Assembly: GCA_004431415.1 (NCBI GenBank)
Contig: QPMI01000212.1
Coordinates: 81,678 to 145,677 of the forward strand
Reading direction: 5' to 3'
DNA: 64,000 bases
Origin: Cyanophora paradoxa
Lineage: Eukaryota; Glaucocystophyceae; Cyanophorales; Cyanophoraceae
Below the pieces are notes generated by a model. That model ran no database searches, was not told the origin of the DNA, and saw nothing but the letters and a program-made list of their open reading frames with translations. Made by a program: the position numbers and the translations under genes. Positions 10,909 to 21,327 of the stretch are shown here, one piece after another; the first letter of the stretch is position 1; the number at the start of each line of letters is the position of its first letter.

Positions 10909-13900
10909 CTACGCGGTGTCCATGACGTCCACGGCCGCCCCCTCCCCCTCCTCCTCCTCCTCATCCTCCTCATCATCCTCGCCCTCCTCCCCGTCCTCAG
11001 GCGGCGCTCCCGGCCCCGCGGGCGCCTCCGCCGGGTCGCCGGCGCCGGGGCCGCCCCGCTCGGCGTCGCTCTCGGCCTTCACGTCGACGCTCTCGCCCTC
11101 CGCGTCCGACGCCGCCTCCGGGCCCGAGGCCGCCCCCGCCCCCTCGCCCTCCTGCGCCCCGGCTGGCTGCCCTGCAGGCGCCGCCGCCGCCGCCGCCGCG
11201 GCGCTGCGCTCCTGCCGGGCGCGCTGGAGCGCCTCGCGCGCCCGCGCCTCGCGCGCGGCCACCTCCTTCGCCGCCGCCCGCGCCCTCTCCTGCGCCGGGC
11301 GGTCGGGCGCGCGGCGCGCGGCGCACGGCGGGGGTCGACGCGGGCGGGGCGCACGAGGGCCTCGTGGACGCGGGCGGCGAAGTGCGCGAAGAGGCCGGTC
11401 GCCGCCTCCTCGCCCGCCACGAGCCCGCGCAGCCGAGCGAGGTGCGCCCGCGCCGCCTCGACGGGCGCCCGCTCCGCCCCGCCAGCGCCTCCAGCGCCCC
11501 GCGTGCTCCCGCAGCGGCGAGGCCGCCAGCCGCTGCGCGGCGCCCGGGCCGGTCAGGCGCGGGGCGGGGCCGGGGCGGGCGGGGCGGGGCGCCTTCTGGA
11601 GGGCGGGGCGGCGAGGGCGGCGCGGAAGGCGGCGAGCTCGGCCTCCTCGCGCTCCAGCGCCGCCAGCGCCGCGTCCACGCGCGCCGCCGCCTCCTGCCGC
11701 CCCCGCTCCACCCCGGCCCGCAGCGCCCCCCCGCCGCCTCCGCCTCCGCCTCCTGCGCGCCCCGCGCTCGGGCCGGGCGGGGCGAGGGCGCGGCGGGGGC
11801 CGGCGGGGCCCGGGAGGGCGGACGCGGTTGCGGGCGGTGGCGGCGCGGTCGGCGAGGCGCGCGAGGGCGAGGTCCAGCGGGTCCTGCCCGCCCGCCGCCC
11901 CCGCCGCCGCCGGCGCCGGCGCCGCGGCGTCCCCATGCCGCTCCCCAGCGAGGCGATCGAGGCCGGGAGGCCCTGCCGCGGGGCTCGGCGCGGGGCGCGG
12001 CGGGGCGGGGCGGGCGGCGGGGCGCGCACCCGCAGGGTCTCGAGCTCGGGGCGGTGCATAAGGGCCGGATGGCGGCGCAGAGGATGCCGTGCGACTCGTA
12101 CGGGATCAGGTCGCCCACGGCGGCGCGGATGACCCTGCGGGGCCGTCGGCCGGCCGAGGGGCGGGAGGTGGGCGGGGCGGCGGGCCGGGGGCGGCACCGG
12201 TCGATCTTGAGCATCTCGGGGGGCAGCCCCTCGGGGGCGACCTCGGCGAGGCACTCCGCGACCGTCCGCCCCGCCCCCGGCGGCTTCGAGCTCGGCCCGG
12301 CACCGGCGGCCGCCTGCCCGGCCGGCCCCGTCAGGCCCGCGCTCGCGGGGAGAAGGGCGGGCGGCACCTGCTGAAGAGGGTCGCCGAGGAGGGCTTGGCG
12401 GCCGACTGCGAGCCCGACGCCCCCGCCTCCGCCTTCGACGCCGAGCGCGGGGGCGGCGGTGGCGCCGCCGCCTTCGCCGGCGCGGGTGCTGCTGCTGCCG
12501 CCGCCGCCGCGCTCGAGGGCGCCGGGGCCGGCGCAGGCGCCGCGGAGGGCGCGGGGCCGGGGCCCCAGCGAGGCCGATGCTGGGCGCCTTGATGCGGATC
12601 TTTATGCTGCCTCCGGTGGGGGACTGCGCCGGCTGGGCCGCGGGGCTCGGCAGCGGCGGCTCGGGCGGCGCGTCGGCCGCCCGCTCGCTCCGGGCCCCCG
12701 CGCTGTCCTCCCCGCTCTCCTCGCTCCCGTCGCCGTCGCCGCCCACTGGAAGAGGCCGCTCGCTGTTAGACGGTGGCGGCCGGGGCGGCGGCGGCTGCGC
12801 ACCGATGTCGATGCGCCCGTCGTCGTCGTCGTCGGGACCCTCCGCGCCCGAGGCCCGCTGCGGGCGGGGCGCCCCCTCGCGCGCCTTCTTCTGCTTCTTT
12901 TTGCCGCCCTCCGAGGAGCCCGGGGCCGGGCGCTTGCGCTCGCCCCCGAAGGAGACGCGCTCCGGCGGGGCGGCCGTCGTGTAGTGCAAGTCGGCTGGGC
13001 CCCGCGGTCAGCGCGAGGCGGCGGGGGCGGGGGCGCGGGGCGCGGGGCGGGGCGCACAGGGCCGGAAGCGGAGGAGCTGCGTCTTGGCGTACTTCTTCTG
13101 CTGGAGACCGCCGTAGCACCAGAGCTCCCCGTCCACCGTGCACCCGCACGCCCCCATCACCATCCCTGCCCGCCGGCCCGCCGGCGCGCGTCACGGGCGG
13201 CCTCAGGGGGCGCGCGCGGGGCCGGGCGGCTCGGGCGGGGCGACCTGCGAGCGCCTCGTGGCCCTCCACGCTCCGCTCCCACGTCCCGCGAACTGCGCCC
13301 CCGTCAGCGCCGCAGAGGCCCGAGCCGCAGACGCGGGGGGCCCCCGCTCGCCCGTGTCGAGCCTGTAGACGAACTGGCGCCCCCCGGCCGGTCAGCGGGG
13401 CGCGGGCGAGGGCGCGGGGCCCGGGGGGAGAGGGGGGCCGACGCACCGGTCCGAGGCCTCCGCCGACGACGTAGACGTGCGTGCCGCTCGAGCTCTCCAC
13501 GTGCCACGCGCACGGCGGCAGCGCCACTGCGCCGCCGGCGTCGGCGCCCCGCGAGTGCCGCAGCGCCGGGCCGAGGCGGGGGGCTCGCACCGGAGGGGCC
13601 CTTGGGCGTCACCCGCTTCACCAGGTGCCGCCCTGCCGTGTCGGGTTGCAGTCAGACGCCGCGAGGACGGCGGGCGGGAAGAGAGGCGCGCGGCCACGCA
13701 CTGGGATCTATTTGGAAGACGTCTGCCGTACGAAGCGACGCGTCAGCCGGCGGAAGCGAGCGCCAGCGCGGGCGCAAGGGCGTCGGCCCGCCGCGGACCG
13801 TTCACTGCGCGCCGCTGGTACTGGCCGCCCTGCAGCGCGCGCGTCGGGCAAGTGGGCGAGGAGAAGGGGGGCGGGGGCGGGGGGGGCGGGGGGGGTACGA

Positions 13901-15304
13901 ACGATAATGTAGAGGCTGTCCCTGACGCAGCTCGCCGTGGCGGCCGCCCGCACGGGGAACTGCGTGGCACCCCGCCGCCCCGCCGCGTCAGCCGCGAGGC
14001 GGGGCGGGGCGGAGCGGAGCGGCAGGCGCCCCCCAACACCCCCGCACCTCCGTGTCCTGCGCGCGACGGGCCATCAGCGCGGAGCGGCGGGGTCGCTCGG
14101 GCGGGCGGGCTTGGTCCCACCGCGGGCAGTAGGCGGCCCTTGATGTCTAGCGCCCCGTTCCCGTGCGCTGCCGGCCGCTGAGGGCGGGCGCGACGGCCGG
14201 GGCGCGGGCCGCGCACCGTCAAAGCTGAACTTGAGGGGCCAGCAGGAGTTGAAGTAGGGAGAGGTCTTGCCTGCGGCGCGCGGGAGGCCGTCGGCGAGGG
14301 GCACGGGCAGCGGGGCCCCGGGGCCGGGGCGGCGGCGCGCACAGTCCTCGTCGCTCTGGCCGGCGACGATGTAGAAGGTGTCGCCGGCGCGCGCGCTCGC
14401 GAAGTAGAGGCCCTGGGGCGGGTACGCGAAGGTCGACTCCGGCCGCCCGACGAGCACCTCCGCCCCCTCGATGACCTGCACCTCGATCTGCCCGCTCCCG
14501 TTCTCCCTGCGCCGCTTCAGCGCACGCGCGACCGGCGCACCGCGCCGCGCGCCGCGGGCGCGCGACGCGCCTGAGGATGAACGCGTCGTTGGTGCTGAAC
14601 TTCGCCTGCGCGCCGCGGCCGGTCAGCGCGCCAAGGGCGGGTTGCTCGCTCACGGAAAGAGGCAGGGCAGCCGTACCGTCTTCCCCTCTTCCTCATCGTC
14701 TTTCCCGATCCACGCCCCTGCACACGCCGGGAACCAGTGCGATTACACCCCGGCCGGCAGAACCTCGTGATAGCTGCGTACCACCAAACACGGCGACTCT
14801 GGGGCCCGCCGGCGTGTCGTAGACCGTCGCGGCGTGTGCGGTGAGCGGCGGGAGTCGTTCGGCGTGCCCTGGCGCGAACCTGTGCGGGGCGTGAGTACTT
14901 CCGAGGCGCGCGCCCGCCGAGACACGGCGCACGGCTTCCGCGTCCACGACGCGCGCTTCCGGTTGAACGCGAAGATGGCGCTATGGTAGCTGGGAATGGT
15001 GGAGTCAGCGGAAGCATACGAGGCTCGGCGAAGTCAGCGGGGAAGCGGAGCGGGCTTCGAATGCTATAGCTGCTTGTTTGGCGGCGCCTTCGCTAAATTG
15101 GAGCTCTCGGCTGCACGACCGCTTGAAGCACCTGTGCGGCGTCGCTGGGTTCACTTTAAATCGACCGCTGTAGCCACAGACGAGCCAGAAGATGTCATTT
15201 CCGACATACACGAGCTGCGCGTAATCCTTCTGCGGCGGCGCGTCCGTGGCGAAGAACTCGATGGGAATCTCGTTGCCGACGGACTGCGCGGCTTTCGCAG
15301 CCAT
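10909..15304 (-). CDS. Kelch-repeat protein with coiled-coil and acidic C-terminal tail
   Basis: ATG 15304-15302 opens MAAKAAQSVGNEIPIEFFA. A GTATGT donor near 15206 would join YAQLV to YHSAIFAFNRKRASW. Kelch-type blades follow: TVYDTPAGPRVAVFGGT, DTFYIVAGQSDEDC, HVESSSGTHVYVVGGG, GCTVDGELWCYGGLQQKKY. A phase-1 join near 13060/12998 leads to a basic stretch (GGERKRPAPG, KKKQKKAREG), an acidic DDDDDG patch and SIKIRIKAPSIG. Further exons give ECLAEVAPEGLPPEMLKIDR, VGDLIPYESHGILCAAIR and Ala/Glu/Arg-rich helices (LERERARA-, AREARAREALQRARQER-type). The protein ends in a long Glu/Asp run and VDVMDTA at TAG 10911-10909. A kelch propeller joined to nuclear-type charged regions suggests a chromatin or nuclear scaffold. 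The frame near 12560-12410 is unresolved, so two adjacent genes cannot be excluded. Confidence 0.55.
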
Positions 15305-15916
15305 TCTCGCCGCGTCGACGCCTCAGCTGCAGATTCGACCACAGTACTAGTTCAACGGAGTTCGATCGGCGCAGTTCGGCGTTCCGCCGCGTTCGCTGTT
15401 CCCAGGGTACGCAGATCTAGAGCCTTCAAATTTCGCCCGGCGCCATATGCATGGCCATGCGCGGCCAAGTCGGCCCGCCATATGTACGACGCAAGTGCCG
15501 CAGTGCGCCTGCAGGCCTGACCACCAGGAAGTGCAAGTTTGTGTAGCAGACATAGATCTAGATTGAGCAACGGAGAGACAACATGTACAGTCACCTCGAT
15601 CAGAGTGATGGGAAGGGTACATAGGTGCGGGTATGCGCAGGCAGGGGCGCCTGCGCAGAAGCCGCGCAGATCGCGGGCAGCTGCGTGGATTCGGGAGGGG
15701 GCTGCAGGAGACGAGGGGAAGAGATCGTGGTGCAAGGGACGGGAATATCAAATGGGAGGAGGAGACAAGAGAGAGGAGGAAAGAGACAGGATCGGAAACG
15801 GCTGTGCGATAGCGACGGGACTCGGGAGAAGCAGCCAGTTTGCGGGGGGAGAAGGGACTCGGGAGGGGCAGAGTGCAAGCGGCGGCTGGGACGGGGCCGG
15901 GGGGTGGCGCCCGGGG
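15305..15916. other. Intergenic between two minus-strand genes
   Basis: Contains the promoter side of the kelch gene and the 3' side of TMEM107. AGATCTAG-type palindromes occur near 15411-15420 and 15552-15562. The stretch 15680-15870 is a purine-rich run of GGGA/GGAG/AGAG. No coding exon is supported. Confidence 0.45.
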
Positions 15917-16609
15917 CTAGTAGTAGACGAGCTTGCAGCAGACGATGGCTGATATCACCGTCGCCTCCACCAGCGCCGGGAACGCGCTGCCCGCCGCCCC
16001 GTGAGCCGAGGCCGAAGGCGGAGGCGCGCATGCGCAGCGCGAGGGGCACCAGGTGAAGCCGAAGATGTACCAGTACCAGACGGACGCCCACGTGTCGACG
16101 ATGAACATCGTACCGAAGAAGAGCCCCACAAGGTGGCAGAGGATCTCTGCCCCGCACGCCGTCGGCCCCGGTGCGCTAGCGCACGGGGCATGCGCGGCGG
16201 GCACGCACCGAAGAGGCTCACGGTCGTCGTGAACATCGTGAAACCTCCAAATAGGCCGACGTACTCAATGAAGAAGCAGAAATAAGACAGCGCCAACGCC
16301 ACGGTGATGCTGCGAAGCCGCGGGTGGGAGGAGTTAGCTACGGCGCGGACGCGGCACTGGCGGCCACGCACCTCGTATCATCTCGGTTAAAGTCGTCCTG
16401 AGAGAATGTCGGGGGCAGCCCTGTCTTGACATTGTCCGCCTGCGGCCAGCGGCGGAGAAAGGCGGGAAGACATCAGCGGAGGCTGCTGCGAGGCCGCGGA
16501 TGCAGCTCGCGCGAACCCTATTGAAAGCGATCATGATGGTCAAGATGAGATGGCCCGTGAGCACCAGGAACCGCGTCGGCACCAGCGTCGACAAAGCATC
16601 CGACCCCAT
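15917..16609 (-). CDS. TMEM107: TMEM107, ciliary transition-zone membrane protein
   Basis: A small four-helix membrane protein of the MKS module at the ciliary transition zone, which gates membrane-protein entry into cilia. Five exons (16609-16517, 16439-16372, 16309-16209, 16146-16050, 15986-15917) join in frame to 429 nt, 142 residues; the human protein is 140. Visible family features are the start LVPTRFLVLTGHLIL, the loop NVKTGLPPTFSQDDFNRDD (human counterpart ends in an Asp-Glu-Glu-Tyr/Asp-rich loop), the second helix ALSYFCFFIEYVGLFGG, then SLFEILCHLVGLFFG, the signature WASVWYWYIFGF, and a final helix ending KLVYY. The upstream TTG at 16618 is not used; ATG 16609-16607 fits the family N-terminus. 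It is head-to-head with TFB5. Its presence shows that the organism builds cilia. Confidence 0.93.
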
Positions 16610-16759
16610 TGCTGCCAACTCCTCGAGGGCGTATCAGAGTGGAACTGCTATGCGCGGCGTCGACCGATGCTGACTATGCAAGGCTAGCGCTGGTGTGTGC
16701 TCGGGCCAGGTCAGCTTGAAGTTTAGGAGTACACGATTCTCAGACGCGCCTCAACAGCG
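16610..16759. promoter_or_regulatory. Divergent promoter region (TMEM107 / TFB5)
   Basis: Only 150 bp separate the two start codons on opposite strands, so the two genes probably share a promoter region. No clear TATA element is seen. Confidence 0.55.
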
Positions 16760-17075
16760 ATGGTCAACGCGATCCGCGGGATGCTGGTAACCTGGTATGC
16801 ACTCTCCGAGTCGCTCTGGCCCGCCGCCCGGACGCCTCACGCCGCGCTCAGCGACATCCCGACGATGACGTTCGTGCTCTTCCTCGACAAGGAGCACAAG
16901 TTCGTCATTCAACAGCTTGACGACACGCACGTTCTCATCGATCCGCGCGGCGTGGACATCATCAAGAGTGCGCCCGCCCCGCCGTGACCGCGAGCAACCC
17001 TAACAATCGCATGCCGCAGAGCGCCTCGCTGAGATGCAGGCCGAGATCACATTCGCGCCACTTGACCTGAAATGA
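16760..17075 (+). CDS. GTF2H5: TFIIH subunit TFB5/TTDA (GTF2H5)
   Basis: The smallest core subunit of TFIIH; it binds p52/Tfb2 and stimulates XPB ATPase during nucleotide excision repair. Three exons (16760-16794, 16852-16967, 17020-17075) join across introns of 57 and 52 nt to 207 nt, 68 residues, close to the usual 70. The product has the family order MVNAIRGMLV, then a beta strand TMTFVLFLDKEHKFVIQQLD, the signature DDTHVLI, and a C-terminal helix RLAEMQAEI. All junctions are GT-AG. The second intron has a good CTAAC-type branch site just before its acceptor. The identification is firm despite the small size. Confidence 0.94.
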
Positions 17076-17605
17076 GCTCCTCAGCAAGTCGCAGCGAGCG
17101 CTCCCCAGGCCCAGCCAGCGGCTTCAGCGATTGCTAGCGCTCTGAGCACTCGCTTTCATCCGCGAAGCTTGATAACAACAGTTGCGGATGGCGACCAGCA
17201 GAAAACGCGCGGCGCTCCCTCGGTGTCCCACCGCGCAAGCTCGCCAGCGGGCCCAATCAGCTGCCTGCAGCCGCCAACTGCAGGTGCACCGCCGCGCCGG
17301 CGCGCGGCCGAGGCAGCCGAGTCGCTGCTGTCAACGCGGGCATGCACATCGAGGAGCTGCCCTTGTAGCCAACCAGCCTTGCCCCCAGCTATGACCCAGC
17401 TGCGCGCGGCTGCGACAGCAGCAGCAGGACAGCTCAACCTGCAATTTAGCTACAACTGAGTAGATGCAGCGACTGCAAGCTTAGAGCTCATCGCCGTCGA
17501 TGACGTTTGAAAAGAGAATGCAGCATTGTGGATGCTTGATAACGGTCGGGAGGGGTCCAGAGGCGCGCGCGGGGGCGCGCGGGGGCGCGGGGGGAGTGGT
17601 GGGGG
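17076..17605. other. Intergenic, GCAGC/CAGCTG-rich
   Basis: About 530 bp with many CAGCTGC and CAGCAG repeats and two opposed open frames of less than 100 codons (17156-17437 minus, 17169-17459 plus) that lack protein-like features. I see no supported gene. Confidence 0.4.
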
Positions 17606-17956
17606 CTACCGCTCGCGTTCACCCGGCCAGCCTGGGTGCCAGCCGGGGCCACCATAGAAGGGCCCGAAAGCCCAGGGCCCCCCGGCGGGCGCGTCTACGA
17701 AGTGCCCGCCCTCGACCTCCAGGCCCGAGATGTAGAGCTGGAGTCGCTGCAGGCGGTGCTCGACGCTCTCCCGCCGCGCGCAAGCCACGAAGCCGCGCCC
17801 GCTCTCCGCCTTGCGCGCGTGCAGCAGCTCCCGCCTCAACGCCTCTCCGTCGGGGCGCGCGAAGGCGGACCAGGCCGGCGCCAGCGGTCCCCCAGACGAC
17901 GCCGACCTGCCGGCGTACGTTGTCAGCTGCGCGTAGAAAGAAGAAGGAGGAAGCAT
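17606..17956 (-). CDS. Hypothetical protein, 116 residues
   Basis: An intact ATG-to-stop frame on the minus strand. The central part (roughly residues 30-85) reads like a real helical protein: DGEALRRELLHARKAE, ESVEHRLQRLQLYISGLEVEG. The C-terminus is Gly/Trp/Pro-rich (GPFYGGPGWHPGWPGE). I do not recognise the family. An acceptor-like CGCGCAG just after the fourth Tyr codon means the true N-terminus could instead come from an upstream exon. There are no signal peptide or membrane segments. Confidence 0.4.
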   Translation of the reverse strand: MLPPSSFYAQLTTYAGRSASSGGPLAPAWSAFARPDGEALRRELLHARKAESGRGFVACARRESVEHRLQRLQLYISGLEVEGGHFVDAPAGGPWAFGPFYGGPGWHPGWPGERER

Positions 17957-18320
17957 TGGCTGCAGGATGCGGGCGAGCGGTCCAGTGCGTCGTTCAACGG
18001 TCCAGCTGCAGCTGCCGATCTAGCGCCGATCTAGATCTAGCGCCCTAGGCCACCAATGAAAAGAACAAGGAATCATTAACCGTAACGCGTGCTCCGAGAC
18101 GAGCCGCTCGCTCTGTGACAGAAGAGGAGCAGGTGGGCCCCAGCGGCCCCAGGGCGATCGACCGCTCATCTTGTGCCAGCCGGCCAGTTCGTTGAAACAA
18201 CACTGAAAAAGGGCTGTGCGCTTGCTGGGAAGGCCTCCCGGCGGGCGCTGGCGGGCCAGTGGCGGCCACTCTCAGGGTACAGGCACAAGGGGTATAAGCG
18301 GCGGAACAGAGCAACCGAGC
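17957..18320. other. Intergenic (divergent upstream region)
   Basis: Contains GATCTAGCGCCGATCTAGATCTAGCG at about 18017-18044, a cluster of the AGATCTAG palindrome seen in other gaps of this window. It should hold the promoters of the flanking divergent genes. Confidence 0.4.
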
Positions 18321-20142
18321 ATGGCGGCGGAAACCTCGGCGCCCGGCTCGAAGCCGGCGTCGCTAACGAGTATGGGCACCGCACCCCTTAAGCGGGTGCG
18401 TGCACGTTGCTTGCCGACCTGTCGCGTGTCGTGCCTCGCCGGCCCTCGCGGGCTCATAGCAATTCTGAGGCCGCGTCTCCGGCGTCTCCGGCCGCGAGAC
18501 TAAAGCCCAGCACGAGCAGTTACCTCTGGACATCTTCGAGCCGGAAGCGGTGCAGCGCATCAACTACTTCCGCGAGAACCTAGCAGACACGCGGCAGAAG
18601 TGCGATCCTAGAGCCGAGCGACTCGCTTGTCAAGGGCTGAGCGACGCACAGGAAGAACCTGGCGCGGGTGCTTGACATCGCGGGCGAGAGAGCGGAGAGC
18701 ACGATGGCGGGGGCGACGGCGGAGAGCAGCAGCAAAAAGGCGCTCCGGCAAGCGGAGCGAGAGCGCAAGCTCGAGGAGATTCACTTAGCGGACAAGAAGC
18801 TGTACAAGTGCGCGGGGCGCGGGGACCGCGGGGCGGCGGGGCGGGCCGGGGCCCGATTGCGGGGCGCGCAGGACGACGTACCAGCAGGAGTTCGAGGGCG
18901 GGGCGGGGGTAGCGGGGGAGGCGCTGCAGGCGAAGGTGGACCACTTCCGGCTGATGCAGCCCTACCTCGAGGGCCTCGTCCGCCCCGAGCGCATGCCCGA
19001 GGTGGAGGAGTGGGTCCGCCACGTCGCCACCGACACCCGCCTCGTCGACCGCAGGAAGGTCCCCGCCCGCCGCCGCCGCCCCATCGGCTGCGCCGCCTGG
19101 CGCCGACGCGGCCGCGCGGGGCCGGCAGCTCCTTTTCGAGGCGCTGGTCTCGTTGAACACAATGGACGAGAAGCACCAGACCGAGCACGCCCGCGAGTAC
19201 CACAGGAAGCCCATCCCGCCACGCGAGCCGCCACCCACCTTCTCCGCCCACGCCGCCTCCTCCCCGACCCGTGCCAAGGCCCGCCCGCGCGGCCCCGCCT
19301 CCCCCCTCGCCGGCGGCGGCTGAGGGGCGCGCAGGAGAAGAAGCAGAAGGGGACGACGCTGCCGCCGCTGGCGCGGTCGGCGCCGGAGCCGCTGGTGCGG
19401 GCGGCGCTCGAGGCGGGGGCCGGGGGGCACGAGCAGGAGCGGGCGGGGCGGCGGGAGCGGGCGCCCTTCGTGGGCGTCGTGCCCGGCGGGGCGACGGAGT
19501 CCACGTACAAGGCCTCCTTCGTGCCGCGCATGGCCCGCGGGCTCGCCCCGCCCGAGCCCACCAACTGGCACCGCCTCCCCAGCGACGGCATGGGCACCCT
19601 CGTCCCCCAGACCGGCTTCGTGCGCCCCTCTCCCGCCCCGCCCCTCTCCCGCCCTCCCGGGAGCGGCCGCGCGAGACGGGGGCGGGGCGCAGGGCGGGAG
19701 CCCGTCGAAGGCGATGTACGACTCGCGGCAGTACCACCCGCGCCTCCCCGCCGACCGCGCCGCCGCCCTCCGCGCCTCCACCGACTTCCAGTACCCCTGG
19801 CCCCTGGTCCCTGCCCCCGCGCCCCGGCCCCGTACCCCGGCACCGGCCCCGGCTGACGCGGGGGCGGGGGGCAGAGCACGGCGCACGGGTCGTACCAGCC
19901 GGCGGCCTCGGACGACCCCGTCCTCAAGTCCTACAAGAGCGGCGCGGCGCGCCCCGGCCCCGCCCCCTCGGGCCGCCAGCGGCGGCTGACGGCGACGGCA
20001 GGAGCGGGCGGAGTCGCTGAAGCGGCGGGCGCGGGGCTCGGAGGTGCCCCTCTCCATCGGTGTCGGCTTCAGGAAGGACACCACGTACACCAACGCCTAC
20101 GACGGCGCCCGCCTCGCCGCCTCCGCCGTCGCCCCCTTCTAG
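18321..20142 (+). CDS. Probable axonemal/ciliary protein with TTY-type motifs
   Basis: Exon 1 (18321-18395) starts MAAETSAPGSKPASL. It joins to 18511-18599 (HEQLPLDIFEPEAVQRINYF), 18652-18807 (a charged helix RQAERERKLEEIHLADKKLY) and on from 18872. The joined product contains three repeats of a Thr-Tyr motif, TTYQQEFEG, STYKASFVPRMA and TTYTNAYDG, and an acidic-helical segment LMQPYLEGLVRPERMPEVEE. It ends RLAASAVAPF at TAG 20140-20142. Such TTY/F motifs in Pro/Arg-rich, non-globular proteins are typical of proteins lining or decorating ciliary microtubules; that is a pattern-level inference and I cannot name the family. At least one later intron (after SSPTRAK) appears to start with GC. Gene limits are well supported, function weakly. 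Confidence 0.6.
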
Positions 20143-20368
20143 GCCCCGCCCCCGTCCTCCTCTCCCATCCAGTCCGGCAGTGGCCCCGGCCCGGGCCCCG
20201 CCCCCTCGGGGCGGGCCCCAGAGGGCGGGGCGCGGCGCTTGCGGGCGCCCCCGTTTTTTCTTGCGCTTTTTCGACCCGTTCCTGCAATGTACAGATCTGC
20301 GTGCGGCCGGGCGGGGGCGCGAGGCGGGGGGCGCGGGGCGCGGGGGGAGCGGTGGGCGGCCGGAGGCC

Positions 20369-21246
20369 CTACTGAGGGACGGAGAGGGAGGCGAGGAGGG
20401 CGCGGAGCTGCGCCTCGGGCTCCCCCGCGAAGTCGGCCTCGGGGTACTGCGCGTTGAGGATGTAGAGGCGGCCCCCCGCGATCGCCGCTCGGCTCAGCAC
20501 CCGCTTGTACCCCCGCGTCGACTCCACCCGGTACTCCACGCTGCGTCGTCCGAGTGCCGGCGTCGGCAGGGCAAGGGCGGGGCAGGGGCGGGGCGGGGCG
20601 GGGAGGGGCCGGCGCACTCGTAGAAGCGGCCGGGGCCGACGTCGGCGAAGGAGATGAGCTCGCAGGAAAGGACGCCGTCCTTCTTGGCCTCGGCGGCCAC
20701 CGTGCGGCGCGCCACCTCCTCCGCGGTCCCCACCTCCGCCAGCGCCCGCGCCTTCACCGGGTTCACCACGAGGCCCGCGTTGCCGAGCCGGCCCCCCGAC
20801 GGGATCTTGACGAAGACCAGCGACCCGCTCTTGCTCCCCGCCTCCCTGACCCGCGCGTCAGCCGCGGCCGCGCGTGCACGCGAGGGGGCCGAGCAGGGAG
20901 CGACGGGCTCGGCGCGCCAGTCGCTGGGATACTGGAAGCTGCATTGCGTCTCCGCATCCTCGAACAGGGTAAGGCCGTCTGTCGCCGCACGCGCCGGCCT
21001 GTCCACGCGCAGCGCGGCCGCCGCTGCGGCTAGGGCGGCGGCGGCGAACGCCTTGCGGCGGGAGTAGCTAGCTTGCGGCTCGGACGAGCACTCCAGCTGC
21101 AGTTGCACGCCCGGCGCGCGCGGTGCTGGCGCATGGCACTTCCTGACCGGCTTTGCCAGCGGGGCGGTGCAAATGATTCCCTTTGTCGACTCGCACCTTC
21201 TCTGACCGACAGGCACCGCCGGGGGGCCCAAGAAGCAGGCGCTCAT
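20369..21246 (-). CDS. PsbP-domain thylakoid lumen protein
   Basis: Two exons (21246-20618 and 20540-20369) with a 77-nt GT-AG intron give 801 nt, 266 residues. The N-terminus MSACFLGPPAVPVGQRRC resembles a transit peptide. It is followed by a twin-arginine-type lumen signal (SRRKAF, a run of Ala/Leu, then ARA-AT cleavage context at about residues 65-95), so the product should cross the thylakoid by the Tat route. The mature part shows the PsbP fold: FQYPSDWRAEP, LVFVKIPSGG, then VEYRVESTRGYKRVL, AIAGGRLYILNAQYPE and a final LRALLASLSV. It is a PsbP-like/PPD family member, not demonstrably the oxygen-evolving PsbP itself. Known family roles are photosystem assembly or NDH function. The start lies 81 bp from the divergent ADIP gene. 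Confidence 0.82.
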
Positions 21247-21327
21247 CTTTCCTTGGGGGGTACCGGTGTATAGAGCTTGGGGGACGTTGCAGGACAGAGG
21301 AGTCTGCCCAGGATCCCGGACGCGGGG
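21247..21327. promoter_or_regulatory. Divergent promoter region (PsbP-like / ADIP)
   Basis: Two start codons on opposite strands are only 81 bp apart. One of the 5' UTRs may overlap the other gene's first exon. Confidence 0.5.

Noticed and set aside
12410-12600. A definite frameshift in the kelch/coiled-coil gene
   Set aside because: The region is low-complexity and several intron solutions are possible; the data do not decide.
17156-17459. Opposed open frames of under 100 codons
   Set aside because: Composition follows CAGCAG/GCTGCT repeats and there is no protein-like pattern on either strand.
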